From a virus, in IMG/VR virus record IMGVR_UViG_3300030328_001568, positions 1 through 44,988 of that record: DNA of 44,988 bases, one strand, 5' to 3'. Below the pieces are notes generated by a model, which did not search any database, was not told the origin of the DNA, and was given only the letters and a program-made list of their open reading frames with translations. Position 1 is the first letter of the stretch. Each line of letters opens with the position of its first letter. Position numbers and translations under genes: made by a program. This document shows, piece by piece, positions 24,084 through 29,701 of this stretch.

Positions 24084-24541
24084 CAGTCGAACCTCGCAAA
24101 TTTTACAGTGTCTGGCTTGCCGACAATACGCAACGCAACCATTCCATATTCGTATTGCAAAACTTCCAAAAATTTATAGGTAAACTTCCCAATCGGATAT
24201 AAATCGGGTTCGCCGTCTTCGCCAAATATAATACCAAAATCGGACGGTTTCGTTGTCATAACGGATGACCCGAACCCGCCATATCCATAATTATCATCCA
24301 TACCTAAAGCAACTTTATTTAATGCGATCATTTTTAAATCGTTCTCGACGTGTTTATTTTCGTCGGCTTTGGTTATATCGGGTTCATTTGCTGTAACAGC
24401 CGCCGCGAAAAAATCAGGAATAAGCCCGCACCATTCATTTAATTGATCGGGCGTAAAATTGCCGTATTCGTCGCATTTAAGCGGGTTTAAAACTTTATCT
24501 AAAACGTAGTCGCTTACGCGTATTTCAAAAATATTTTCCAT
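24083..24541 (-). CDS. Early protein, unknown function
   Basis: The protein is 152 residues from ATG 24541 (MENIFEIRVSDYVLDKVLNP). TGAGG lies upstream. A longer frame to 24568 would translate the hairpin and is rejected. The protein is acidic, alpha/beta, with a Gly/Tyr-rich GMDDNYGYGGFGSSVMTTK near residue 90 and a C-terminal VALRIVGKPDTVKFARFD. It is the first gene after cassette C. No family is recognised. Confidence 0.65.
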   Translation of the reverse strand: MENIFEIRVSDYVLDKVLNPLKCDEYGNFTPDQLNEWCGLIPDFFAAAVTANEPDITKADENKHVENDLKMIALNKVALGMDDNYGYGGFGSSVMTTKPSDFGIIFGEDGEPDLYPIGKFTYKFLEVLQYEYGMVALRIVGKPDTVKFARFD

Positions 24542-24552
24542 TTTTTCCTCAT

Positions 24553-24613
24553 AAAAAAACCGTACCAAAATTAGTACGGTTTTAGTTATCTGATATTATC
24601 GCATACATTGCAA
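24553..24613 (-). promoter_or_regulatory. Promoter/stem-loop cassette C
   Basis: On the minus strand TTGCAA (24613-24608), 17 bases, GATAAC (24590-24585) precede a hairpin with arms CCGTAC/GTACGG (24579-24574 and 24565-24560). The arms are extended by flanking A/T pairs, and U7 follows. The predicted start near 24578 falls in the first arm. The spacer carries the TATCGCATA word in the opposite orientation to cassettes A and B. Confidence 0.7.
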
Positions 24614-24616
24614 GCT

Positions 24617-24721
24617 TTATTTTTTTCCGGGTTTTGGTTTGGGTTTTTGAATGGCAACAACGCCGTTGCCAATATAAACACCAGTTTTCCAATCGGGTTT
24701 AATTTGGGGTGTTTTTGTCAT
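24617..24721 (-). CDS. Very small basic protein
   Basis: A 34-residue ORF starts at ATG 24721, sharing a base with the previous stop (TAATG). It reads MTKTPQIKPDWKTGVYIGNG and ends in the Lys/Pro-rich KPKPKPGKK. GGAAGAGGAA in the end of the upstream gene serves as ribosome site. Function unknown; tight coupling and the cassette directly after its stop support it being real. Confidence 0.5.
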   Translation of the reverse strand: MTKTPQIKPDWKTGVYIGNGVVAIQKPKPKPGKK

Positions 24722-24843
24722 TATTCCTCTTCCTCTTCTGTTATAGGGAAAGACACCGCAACAAAATCGTACTCATCTGCGGTCGTTTCCCACTTGTGGG
24801 TTGGACAGGAATTTAACCATTCAAAAAATTCTTCGCGTGTCAT
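24721..24843 (-). CDS. Very small acidic protein
   Basis: A 40-residue ORF starts at ATG 24843, in an ATGA overlap with the previous stop. It begins MTREEFFEWLNSCPTHKWET and ends in five Glu. The GAAGAGGAAGAGGAA that codes for the Glu tail is also the ribosome-binding site of the next gene. No domain is recognised. Confidence 0.5.
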   Translation of the reverse strand: MTREEFFEWLNSCPTHKWETTADEYDFVAVSFPITEEEEE

Positions 24844-25040
24844 GTTTTTACCTCACTTATGTCCGTGTCTTGCACAAGAGTTTCACGGTGTACTATTTTT
24901 TGCTCGTCCACATATGGATAATCAGCTTCGGTATCATCCAATATTTCTTTAGCTTTTTCTTTTGCTTGTTCGGGGCTGTCTGCGTAAATAGTTAAAACAG
25001 CGCCCTCTTGGTAGTGAACCCCTACTCTATACTTTTTCAT
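24840..25040 (-). CDS. Small early protein, unknown function
   Basis: This is a 66-residue protein (MKKYRVGVHYQEGAVLTIYA, then DSPEQAKEKAKEILDD) with an N-terminal beta pair and a helix. The beta-helix pattern with 'ADSPEEA' is common in small phage proteins of unknown role. It starts after cassette D with TGAGGTG upstream. Confidence 0.6.
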   Translation of the reverse strand: MKKYRVGVHYQEGAVLTIYADSPEQAKEKAKEILDDTEADYPYVDEQKIVHRETLVQDTDISEVKT

Positions 25041-25052
25041 TATTCACCTCAT

Positions 25053-25110
25053 AAAAAAAAACGGAATAGTTTCCCTACTCCCGTATAATCCCATATATCT
25101 TATAATGCAA
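25053..25110 (-). promoter_or_regulatory. Promoter/stem-loop cassette D
   Basis: On the minus strand TTGCAT (25110-25105), 17 bases, TATACG (25087-25082) precede an imperfect hairpin (GGAGTAG pairing with CTATTCC around GGAAA) and U9. The spacer holds ATATGGGAT, the reverse of the TCCCATA word of later promoters. The predicted start near 25075 lies at the end of the first arm. Confidence 0.65.
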
Positions 25111-25113
25111 GTT

Positions 25114-25212
25114 TTATTTTTTGCGGCGTCGCGTTCTTTTATTAGTATGCTTTTTTAATTCAGCGTAATCTTCGCCGTATAATAACCGCCCGATAATCTC
25201 AAATAAAAACAT
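25114..25212 (-). CDS. Very small basic protein
   Basis: A 32-residue ORF starts at ATG 25212 and overlaps the end of the upstream gene by 14 bases. It reads MFLFEIIGRLLYGEDYAELK and ends in KRTRRRKK. The hydrophobic start and very basic tail could associate with membrane or RNA. It is a weak prediction supported by position between a gene and cassette D. Confidence 0.4.
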   Translation of the reverse strand: MFLFEIIGRLLYGEDYAELKKHTNKRTRRRKK

Positions 25213-25420
25213 TTTTTATTTCCATTTCACAATGACCATCAATCGCATGGTCTAGTTGACGTTGTAATTCTGATTGAACAAGAGAAAATGCATCTAATAG
25301 CTTTGCATGAAAAGCATCTTTTTCAGGACTAGGCCATCCCTTACAATTAACATGATCGTCAATAATTTCTAATTTAGTGGCATCTAATACAGCCATAGCT
25401 TTTTTAATATCAAGTATCAT
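25199..25420 (-). CDS. Small helical protein, unknown function
   Basis: The protein is 73 residues from ATG 25420 (MILDIKKAMAVLDATKLEII, then SPEKDAFHAKLLDAFSLVQS), helical. The ATG overlaps the TGA of the upstream gene (TGATG). No family is recognised. Confidence 0.55.
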   Translation of the reverse strand: MILDIKKAMAVLDATKLEIIDDHVNCKGWPSPEKDAFHAKLLDAFSLVQSELQRQLDHAIDGHCEMEIKNVFI

Positions 25421-25632
25421 CAAAACCCCGCAAAATTCTGATTCAGAAAATCCCGCAATTCTGACATTTTTTCAAATATCATTTTCCCGTGCGGTTGCGG
25501 TAATATTATATGGTATCGTCGATAGTTTGCCCCGCGTCGCTCAACACGAATATCAATCACGTCGCCATTCGGCATTGTCCATTGCCAATCTGGCGGCAAT
25601 CCAATCTTTTTTATTTGTCTAAGTTTAATCAT
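25420..25632 (-). CDS. Small early protein, N-terminus duplicated in next gene
   Basis: This is a 70-residue protein beginning MIKLRQIKKIGLPPDWQW. The same 17 residues start the upstream 59-residue gene. The DNA is also duplicated (see repeat entry). It continues with NGDVIDIRVERRGANYRRYH and ends in the helix EKMSELRDFLNQNFAGF. It overlaps the upstream stop by 8 bases and has a mixed alpha/beta composition. Unknown role. Confidence 0.6.
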   Translation of the reverse strand: MIKLRQIKKIGLPPDWQWTMPNGDVIDIRVERRGANYRRYHIILPQPHGKMIFEKMSELRDFLNQNFAGF

Positions 25633-25804
25633 TTTCTATCTCCCAAGAAGGGTCATTCCAGTATTCTTCCCAAGATATCTCTCCTGACGTAAACCAATCT
25701 TTTTTAGATATTTCTTTATCTTGTTTGCGGTCACGCCAGTAATTAAAAAAACATTGCCAATCTGGTGGCGATCCAATCTTTTTTATTTGTCTAAGTTTTA
25801 TCAT
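25581..25804 (-). repeat. Pair of 52-base direct repeats at two gene starts
   Basis: Bases 25581-25632 and 25753-25804 match at 49 of 52 positions as I count by eye. Each starts at an ATG and codes for MIKLRQIKKIG(L/S)PPDWQ. The two downstream parts are unrelated. The repeats suggest a past duplication or recombination that joined the same N-terminal module to two different proteins. Confidence 0.8.
25625..25804 (-). CDS. Small protein with shared N-terminus
   Basis: A 59-residue ORF starts at ATG 25804 with MIKLRQIKKIGSPPDWQC and continues with NYWRDRKQDKEISKKDWFT and a Trp/Glu-rich end (SWEEYWNDPSWEIEND). It has seven Trp residues. It is preceded by GAGGTTTTTTT and the promoter at 25834-25862. 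Its stop overlaps the next gene by 8 bases (ATGATTAA). Unknown function. Confidence 0.55.
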   Translation of the reverse strand: MIKLRQIKKIGSPPDWQCFFNYWRDRKQDKEISKKDWFTSGEISWEEYWNDPSWEIEND

Positions 25805-25833
25805 AAAAAAACCTCACTTTCTATCTGTATAAG

Positions 25834-25862
25834 ACAGTATGCGATTATATCGGAGAAATCAA
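25834..25862 (-). promoter_or_regulatory. Promoter E
   Basis: On the minus strand TTGATT (25862-25857), 17 bases, TACTGT (25839-25834); the start is predicted near 25827. The spacer ends in AATCGCA, so the CGCATA word overlaps the -10. The region also contains TATAAT and TTATAC alternatives. A short CTGT/ACAG dyad follows instead of the strong hairpin of cassettes A-D. Confidence 0.5.
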
Positions 25863-26285
25863 GTTAAAAACGCTGTCCCACGCAAATTTCTTTTCACAAG
25901 CAAAAACAGCTTCAGTTTTAAGACCGTTGCTTTTAAGTTCTATCGCCTGTTTCGCATGATACAAAAACAAAAACGGCGCACTCTCGGGTTTCGATTGTTT
26001 TTTTACCAGAATCCACGAACTGGAGTTTTTATGCCTTGTCAGCCAAGCCACCTGATGCGGGCTTAGATTTACGGCATTACCCTTACAAAACTTTAACTCA
26101 ACAAAATGGAACAAACCCAACTCATCGCACATCAATAAATCAGGTATGCCTTGACCCGCCCAGTTTTCAATTCTGGTTAGACTTAGCTTCCTGTTCCTCG
26201 ACTTCTTCGCTGCCGTCTTCAACTGTTGATAAAAGCCCGCTTCGGTCTTCATCTTGATCGGGAGTGATATCGATTGCATTGCCAT
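25845..26285 (-). CDS. VRR-NUC-like nuclease
   Basis: The protein is 146 residues from ATG 26285; an internal ATG at 26252 (MKTEAGFYQQLKTAAKKSR) is an alternative because the domain begins there. Residues about 45-90 give GQGIPDLLMCDELG, FHFVELKFCKGNAVNLSPHQ, then WILVKK. This is the PD-x(n)-E-x-K order of VRR-NUC/PD-(D/E)XK nucleases, which act on branched or nicked DNA during replication. A phage role in recombination or junction resolution is likely. It overlaps the 3' end of terS by over 80 bases, unusually long. Confidence 0.75.
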   Translation of the reverse strand: MAMQSISLPIKMKTEAGFYQQLKTAAKKSRNRKLSLTRIENWAGQGIPDLLMCDELGLFHFVELKFCKGNAVNLSPHQVAWLTRHKNSSSWILVKKQSKPESAPFLFLYHAKQAIELKSNGLKTEAVFACEKKFAWDSVFNLISPI

Positions 26286-26829
26286 AGGTATCTTTCAAAT
26301 CTTGAAGTGCTTTCAAAACATCTTCCTTGCTCATGCTGTCTATGCTGCCATGACGTATTTCTGACTTCGAAACATATATATCACCTTGTGCCATGCCTCG
26401 ACGGTATTCCGCTTGAACAGCCGCAGAGTATGCGCCGTTTTCTAATGCCACATCTCTAATCTTTTGAAGATCTCTAACGTGCCTTTGATAGGTTACACCA
26501 AACTTTGCATCAAGTTCATCTCGATATTCTCGGATCGCTTTACAAACATGAGGGCTAATGTACGGGTTGGTCATTTGACTGGCTCGAACAGGCGCAGACT
26601 TTTTAGAATAGCCCGCCCGCTCCGCAGCTTCCATACCGGTAATCGTCCCATCGTTGGCAACCAGTTCTTTAACAAAGATTTCTTGCATCCTTGTCAGAGG
26701 AGAATTTTCATTCACCCGCTTACGACCTCGATGCTCGTCAGGATTTTGTTTATTATACTTTTTGGCAGTTGGCTTTTTCTTTTGCCTGATTACCAAGCCT
26801 CTTGGTATTACTGGTTCTTGTTTTGACAT
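26167..26829 (-). CDS. terS: Terminase small subunit
   Basis: The protein is 220 residues from ATG 26829. The N-terminus is basic (IRQKKKPTAKKYNKQN). The terminase_2-type DNA-binding part reads LTRMQEIFVKELVANDGT, TGMEAAERAGYSKKSAPVRA, then NPYISPHVCKAIREYRDEL. The C-terminus is very acidic. It recognises the packaging site and recruits TerL. It lies 4.8 kb from terL across the early small-gene region, not beside it as in most phages. A 12-base longer TTG start is possible. The promoter at 27010-27038 and GTAAC boxes lie upstream. Confidence 0.8.
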   Translation of the reverse strand: MSKQEPVIPRGLVIRQKKKPTAKKYNKQNPDEHRGRKRVNENSPLTRMQEIFVKELVANDGTITGMEAAERAGYSKKSAPVRASQMTNPYISPHVCKAIREYRDELDAKFGVTYQRHVRDLQKIRDVALENGAYSAAVQAEYRRGMAQGDIYVSKSEIRHGSIDSMSKEDVLKALQDLKDTYGNAIDITPDQDEDRSGLLSTVEDGSEEVEEQEAKSNQN

Positions 26830-26841
26830 ATCCCTAACCAA

Positions 26842-27136
26842 AACTATTTCGCTATAATTTTCTTATAAACGTAACTTTTATATATATACCAGAAAAAAAT
26901 AAAAAAAATAAAAACAAATTTTGGCTCTTATAACGCAAATCTTGATTTAAGCTGTCAAGGGGTACACCACTTCTTGTCATGGTGTAACCACTTATGTAAC
27001 CGCATATCTACTATATAAAATAGGGGTCTGAGAGCCAAAGTTACACGGTTACACGGGTTACGCCTATTTTTTACAAAAAAAATTTTTTTTTAATTTCTCC
27101 CCTATATATATAAAAACGTAACTTTAATAAGAAAAA
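26842..27136 (-). promoter_or_regulatory. Noncoding AT-rich control region upstream of terS
   Basis: About 295 bases without a gene. It contains a promoter (27010-27038) and seven GTAAC boxes: two as GTAAC on the plus strand (26985-26989, 26996-27000), three as GTTAC (27040-27062 cluster), and one CGTAACTTT at each outer end (26870-26878, 27117-27125). Long A and T runs (27070-27093) and ATATATA tracts flank them. The pattern fits an operator or origin region. No ORF is convincing. Confidence 0.55.
27010..27038 (-). promoter_or_regulatory. Promoter of terS flanked by GTAAC boxes
   Basis: On the minus strand TTGGCT (27038-27033), 17 bases, TATAGT (27015-27010); predicted start near 27003. Upstream of the -35 are three head-to-tail GTAAC boxes (27062-27040), the closest touching the -35. 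Just downstream of the start are two boxes in the opposite orientation (27001-26983). The leader to the terS ATG is about 170 bases. Confidence 0.6.
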
Positions 27137-27160
27137 CCCCGCGGACCGTGGCCCGCGAGG
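27126..27160 (-). terminator. Rho-independent terminator of the 27.2-28 kb genes
   Basis: On the minus strand CCTCGCGG (27160-27153) pairs with CCGCGGGG (27144-27137), with one G-T pair and further pairing in the loop, followed by TTTTTCTTATT. It stands 8 bases after the stop of the 69-residue gene. The stem is GC-rich in an otherwise AT-rich region. Confidence 0.85.
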
Positions 27161-27167
27161 CGTGGTT

Positions 27168-27377
27168 TTATTTTAATCCTTCATAATCCGTATGTGGATT
27201 AATGAGATCCTCATAAAAATGTAAGACACCTTTAAGAGCCATCATTCGTTGAGGTTCTTGAGCGCAACCTAAGTTGCGCTCTTCGAGTAGTTTGATTGTT
27301 TCTTCCAAAACATCTTTCGATGCTTCGAAAGCCTCAATATCAACTGGTACGTTTATCCAATGATTTACTTTATACAT
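27168..27377 (-). CDS. Small acidic protein, unknown function
   Basis: The protein is 69 residues from ATG 27377 (MYKVNHWINVPVDIEAFEAS), helical, with a charged ETIKLLEERNLGCAQEPQR segment. AAGGAAC lies upstream. Its ATG overlaps the preceding stop by 8 bases (ATGTATAA). A longer frame up to 27539 is a shadow of the upstream gene. No family is recognised. Confidence 0.6.
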   Translation of the reverse strand: MYKVNHWINVPVDIEAFEASKDVLEETIKLLEERNLGCAQEPQRMMALKGVLHFYEDLINPHTDYEGLK

Positions 27378-27651
27378 TTTTCTGTTCCTTATGATACATG
27401 CCCAAGTAATGAGCATCGACGCCCACGGGTCTTCCATAGTGAATTTCATATGAAGTTCGTGCATGTCGGGGAACAAAGTAGATAGCAAAAGAATGATCTT
27501 GATTTGCAAACCACTTAAAAACTTTGTTGAAATTAACATCTGTTTTCCATTCGTACAGATTACTTCCTAAGAAATGATATTCTATTTCTTCTGGATTTTT
27601 TTTGTCAAATTCATCAACGTCATAAGATGGTTCAAAAGTAATTTTAGCCAT
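27370..27651 (-). CDS. Small early protein, unknown function
   Basis: The protein is 93 residues from ATG 27651 (MAKITFEPSYDVDEFDKKNP), with a beta/alpha mix and several aromatic residues. It has TGAGGAT upstream. It is the first gene after promoter F and its long structured leader. Unknown role. Confidence 0.6.
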   Translation of the reverse strand: MAKITFEPSYDVDEFDKKNPEEIEYHFLGSNLYEWKTDVNFNKVFKWFANQDHSFAIYFVPRHARTSYEIHYGRPVGVDAHYLGMYHKEQKNV

Positions 27652-27772
27652 TTTTAATATCCTCATTAAAATTTAACTGACATGATCGGGCGGTTGCCCT
27701 AGTCGGGTTCGAGGATTAACGATGTCAAATAGCGTGAGTCCAAAAAAGCGAATCACCTTTTGGCTCACTTTA
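27652..27772 (-). promoter_or_regulatory. Long structured leader of the 93-residue gene
   Basis: The predicted transcript from promoter F starts near 27766, inside a hairpin arm. GTGAGCCAAAA (27768-27758) pairs with TTTTGG and CTCAC (27745-27740, 27738-27734) with one bulge. Downstream is a GGGC/GCCC hairpin (about 27695-27706) closed by distal GACAT/ATGTC pairing (27725-27721 with 27694-27690). No ORF is seen. The leader is over 110 bases, long for this genome. Confidence 0.45.
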
Positions 27773-27800
27773 AGTATAGGATAGTATGCGATAATGTCAA
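27773..27800 (-). promoter_or_regulatory. Promoter F (consensus -35) with GTAAC boxes upstream
   Basis: On the minus strand a perfect TTGACA (27800-27795), 16 bases, TATACT (27778-27773). The spacer begins TTATCGCATA. Two head-to-tail GTAAC copies (27812-27808, 27807-27803) lie 2 bases above the -35, matching the arrangement at the terS promoter. It is the best sigma70 match in the early region. Confidence 0.7.
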
Positions 27801-27898
27801 TAGTTACGTTACGTCACTTGCTAAACTGTTGCATAAATGCAACACACATATTCAAGTATTCATATATTTACATATCTATATATTCAGATGTGTTTATG
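27801..27898. other. AT-rich intergenic region with dyad
   Basis: A 98-base spacer between a stop and promoter F. It holds two GTTAC copies, the inverted repeat GTTGCAT-AA-ATGCAAC (27828-27843), and an AT-rich stretch with repeated CATATAT words. The dyad fits a dimeric regulator's operator. No gene is seen. Confidence 0.4.
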
Positions 27899-28078
27899 TT
27901 AAAAGTTCGGGTCGTAAAGTTCGCCTTTATCGAGTTTTTCTCTAAGTTCCGCGAGCCGCGAACTAATGGACGCGAGCCGTGGATCGTCGACACCGAAATC
28001 CCAGATAATATCGTCGTATGATTTCTCTAATTTCTTCATTTCTGCGGTAACGTCTGTAAGGCGCGGATCGTCGTTCAT
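27899..28078 (-). CDS. Small protein with internal DDPRL repeat
   Basis: A 59-residue ORF from ATG 28078 (ATGA overlap with the upstream gene). Two 23-residue halves align: NDDPRLTDVTAEMKKLEKS and VDDPRLASISSRLAELREK, each an acidic-Pro-Arg turn followed by a helix. A helical hairpin is predicted. Function unknown. Confidence 0.6.
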   Translation of the reverse strand: MNDDPRLTDVTAEMKKLEKSYDDIIWDFGVDDPRLASISSRLAELREKLDKGELYDPNF

Positions 28079-28287
28079 ATTTGTATTCCATTGGTTCGTA
28101 ACTTTCTGACAAATTCTTTTAGTTCGTTGCGGGCTTGGTACAGTTCTCGCTCTATGTTGGGTCGAGCGTCGTATCGATAGCGTTCTGTTTCGAGGTTATC
28201 GACTTGTTGTTTAAGAAACCTGTACTCGAACTTTTGGGCGGGGCTAAGTGCTTCATTCCCCATCTGGGCGCAACTTTGGTTTGACAT
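28075..28287 (-). CDS. Small coiled-coil protein
   Basis: The protein is up to 70 residues (ATG 28287); ATG 28263 (MGNEALSPAQKFEYRFLKQQ) is an alternative. A coiled coil covers VDNLETERYRYDARPNIERE and the following helix. It overlaps both neighbours. Unknown role. Confidence 0.55.
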   Translation of the reverse strand: MSNQSCAQMGNEALSPAQKFEYRFLKQQVDNLETERYRYDARPNIERELYQARNELKEFVRKLRTNGIQI

Positions 28288-28504
28288 CAGGTTCTTTTAC
28301 ACCCGACTGAAACGGTGTTCTTTTGCAGTACATCATAATCTCCTTGCCATATGTGTCGGCAAGAATATCGTACAAATTATCAAGAACTCCATCTCCAAAA
28401 GCATCGTAACAAGCTTTCTCACTTGGAAATATAACCGATGTCGACACGTCCTGATCTTCAACAACGTACTCGATAATTAAAAGTGTGTAGAATAGTTTAA
28501 ACAT
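28253..28504 (-). CDS. Small protein with N-terminal hydrophobic segment
   Basis: The protein is 83 residues from ATG 28504 (MFKLFYTLLIIEYVVEDQDV). The first 14 residues form a short hydrophobic segment that may be a signal or anchor. Two Cys (about 31 and 59) could form a disulphide. The ATG overlaps the TGA of the gene above (TGATG). Confidence 0.55.
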   Translation of the reverse strand: MFKLFYTLLIIEYVVEDQDVSTSVIFPSEKACYDAFGDGVLDNLYDILADTYGKEIMMYCKRTPFQSGVKEPDVKPKLRPDGE

Positions 28505-28689
28505 CAATCATCTCCCTTATACCTGATCCTTGTATTCACACCTAAATTGTAGATGCATTCTTTTTTAAATTCTTGCAAAGCTTTGTGCATATACTTCATG
28601 TCTGAGATCTCTGGGTTTTCGGGATCATGTAATTTAATGATACTTTCCAACCGATCCACAACGTAATGCATACATACTCTATCGTCCAT
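28504..28689 (-). CDS. Small helical protein
   Basis: The protein is 61 residues from ATG 28689, preceded by GGAGG. It is helical and Met/Cys-containing (MDDRVCMHYVVDRLESIIKL). It overlaps the upstream gene by 11 bases. No family is recognised. Confidence 0.55.
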   Translation of the reverse strand: MDDRVCMHYVVDRLESIIKLHDPENPEISDMKYMHKALQEFKKECIYNLGVNTRIRYKGDD

Positions 28690-28912
28690 TTTTACCTCCA
28701 CTTGCTTCTTCTTCTAAATACTTTGCTTCCATGCCCGCGTTGTTGAGTTCTTGCGCGAGTAACGTCATTAGATCAAAGTTATCGTGTGTAATAACGATCT
28801 GATCCGCGGGCAGCGAACACTGGACTTTGAACTCACCATCAACAAATATGACTTGGATGGAGTTGATGGCGTCTTTTATATCTTCCACCGTTGCGACCAC
28901 ACGTTTAGTCAT
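28679..28912 (-). CDS. Small early protein
   Basis: The protein is 77 residues from ATG 28912 (MTKRVVATVEDIKDAINSIQ), alpha/beta, with VDGEFKVQCSLPADQIVITH and an acidic C-terminal half. The ATG overlaps the previous stop by one base (TGATG). Unknown role. Confidence 0.55.
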   Translation of the reverse strand: MTKRVVATVEDIKDAINSIQVIFVDGEFKVQCSLPADQIVITHDNFDLMTLLAQELNNAGMEAKYLEEEASGGKNGR

Positions 28913-29268
28913 CACGCCTCCTTTTCCATGCGTTCTTCGCACCATCGACAGTAGTTCTCACTTTCATCCCAACGCAGAACACGCCCACAACCAACACAAT
29001 ATTTTTGAACACGTCCACAACCAACACATTTGTATAGTGGTTCTTCATCCTCCAGTTCTCCAGTGCCACCGCACTCTTCACAAGGCACTTGTGTAACATC
29101 GATAACCCCTGTGTCTCTGTCAAAGTTCTGTGGACGAGGTACTTCCAATTCGATAATGCCTTCACCGTCACAGTCAGGACATTTTTTTACATTCGATGCC
29201 AGTTTATAGAATACCTTGTCAAAGATATCGCTCAACATAATTTGTATCGGATCAACTTTATGCATCAT
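28912..29268 (-). CDS. Cys-rich zinc-binding protein (DnaJ zinc-finger-like)
   Basis: This is a 118-residue protein with five CxxC pairs. CPDCDGEG and CEECGGTGE have the CxxCxGxG pattern of the DnaJ cysteine-rich domain; CVGCGRV occurs twice and a final CRWC follows. At least two zinc sites are likely. DnaJ-type zinc fingers occur in proteins of other marine phages such as the HMO-2011 polymerase region, as I recall. It could bind DNA or a chaperone partner. It overlaps neighbours by 1-4 bases. Confidence 0.7.
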   Translation of the reverse strand: MMHKVDPIQIMLSDIFDKVFYKLASNVKKCPDCDGEGIIELEVPRPQNFDRDTGVIDVTQVPCEECGGTGELEDEEPLYKCVGCGRVQKYCVGCGRVLRWDESENYCRWCEERMEKEA

Positions 29269-29477
29269 GTGTCCTCCCTGACCATGCGTATTGCGGTTAC
29301 CATAGAGTAAACTTGCTTGGTTACATCTTTATCGTTCCAAGTTATTTCCATGTCCGTGTGACCAAAGTCTTGATCGTAATCGATCATTTCTAAAACTGCT
29401 GCTTCAAGAGATGAAGCTTCGATGAGGAACGGCTCAAGGCCGTTCTCCGTTTCAAACCAACCGTCCATCTCAGGCAT
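29265..29477 (-). CDS. Small acidic protein
   Basis: This is a 70-residue protein starting MPEMDGWFETENGLEPFLIE, acidic, with EASSLEAAVLEMIDYDQD as a helix and a beta end. It overlaps both neighbours (TAATG and ATGA). Unknown function. Confidence 0.55.
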   Translation of the reverse strand: MPEMDGWFETENGLEPFLIEASSLEAAVLEMIDYDQDFGHTDMEITWNDKDVTKQVYSMVTAIRMVREDT

Positions 29478-29701
29478 TATGTGCGATCCTTTCGGTAATA
29501 TTGATTGCGTTTTGGAAGCGGAAGTAACTGATTATATTTAAAAACATAACCTTCCTCAACTTCTTCCCACTCATACCAACCTTCATGTTCGGATATGCCA
29601 AGTTTAAATGCTTCAAGTTCTGCTTTAGTTTTGAATTTATAGGTTTTAGCTTTTTGACCATCTTCGGGGGTTTCACCCCATAGGATTGAAATTTTAGGCA
29701 T
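29477..29701 (-). CDS. Small protein, unknown function
   Basis: This is a 74-residue protein starting MPKISILWGETPEDGQKAKT, with TKAELEAFKLGISEHEGWYE and a Tyr/Glu-rich end. The ATG overlaps the upstream stop as ATGCCTAA, the same junction as two neighbours. The overlapping +1 frame is a shadow. Confidence 0.6.
   Translation of the reverse strand: MPKISILWGETPEDGQKAKTYKFKTKAELEAFKLGISEHEGWYEWEEVEEGYVFKYNQLLPLPKRNQYYRKDRT

Noticed and set aside
24541-24568. Upstream ATG for the 152-residue gene
   Set aside because: It would translate the terminator hairpin, and a good ribosome site precedes ATG 24541.
27690-27730. tRNA-like words near GGTTCGAGGATT
   Set aside because: No acceptor stem pairing or anticodon loop can be built; explained better as leader hairpins.
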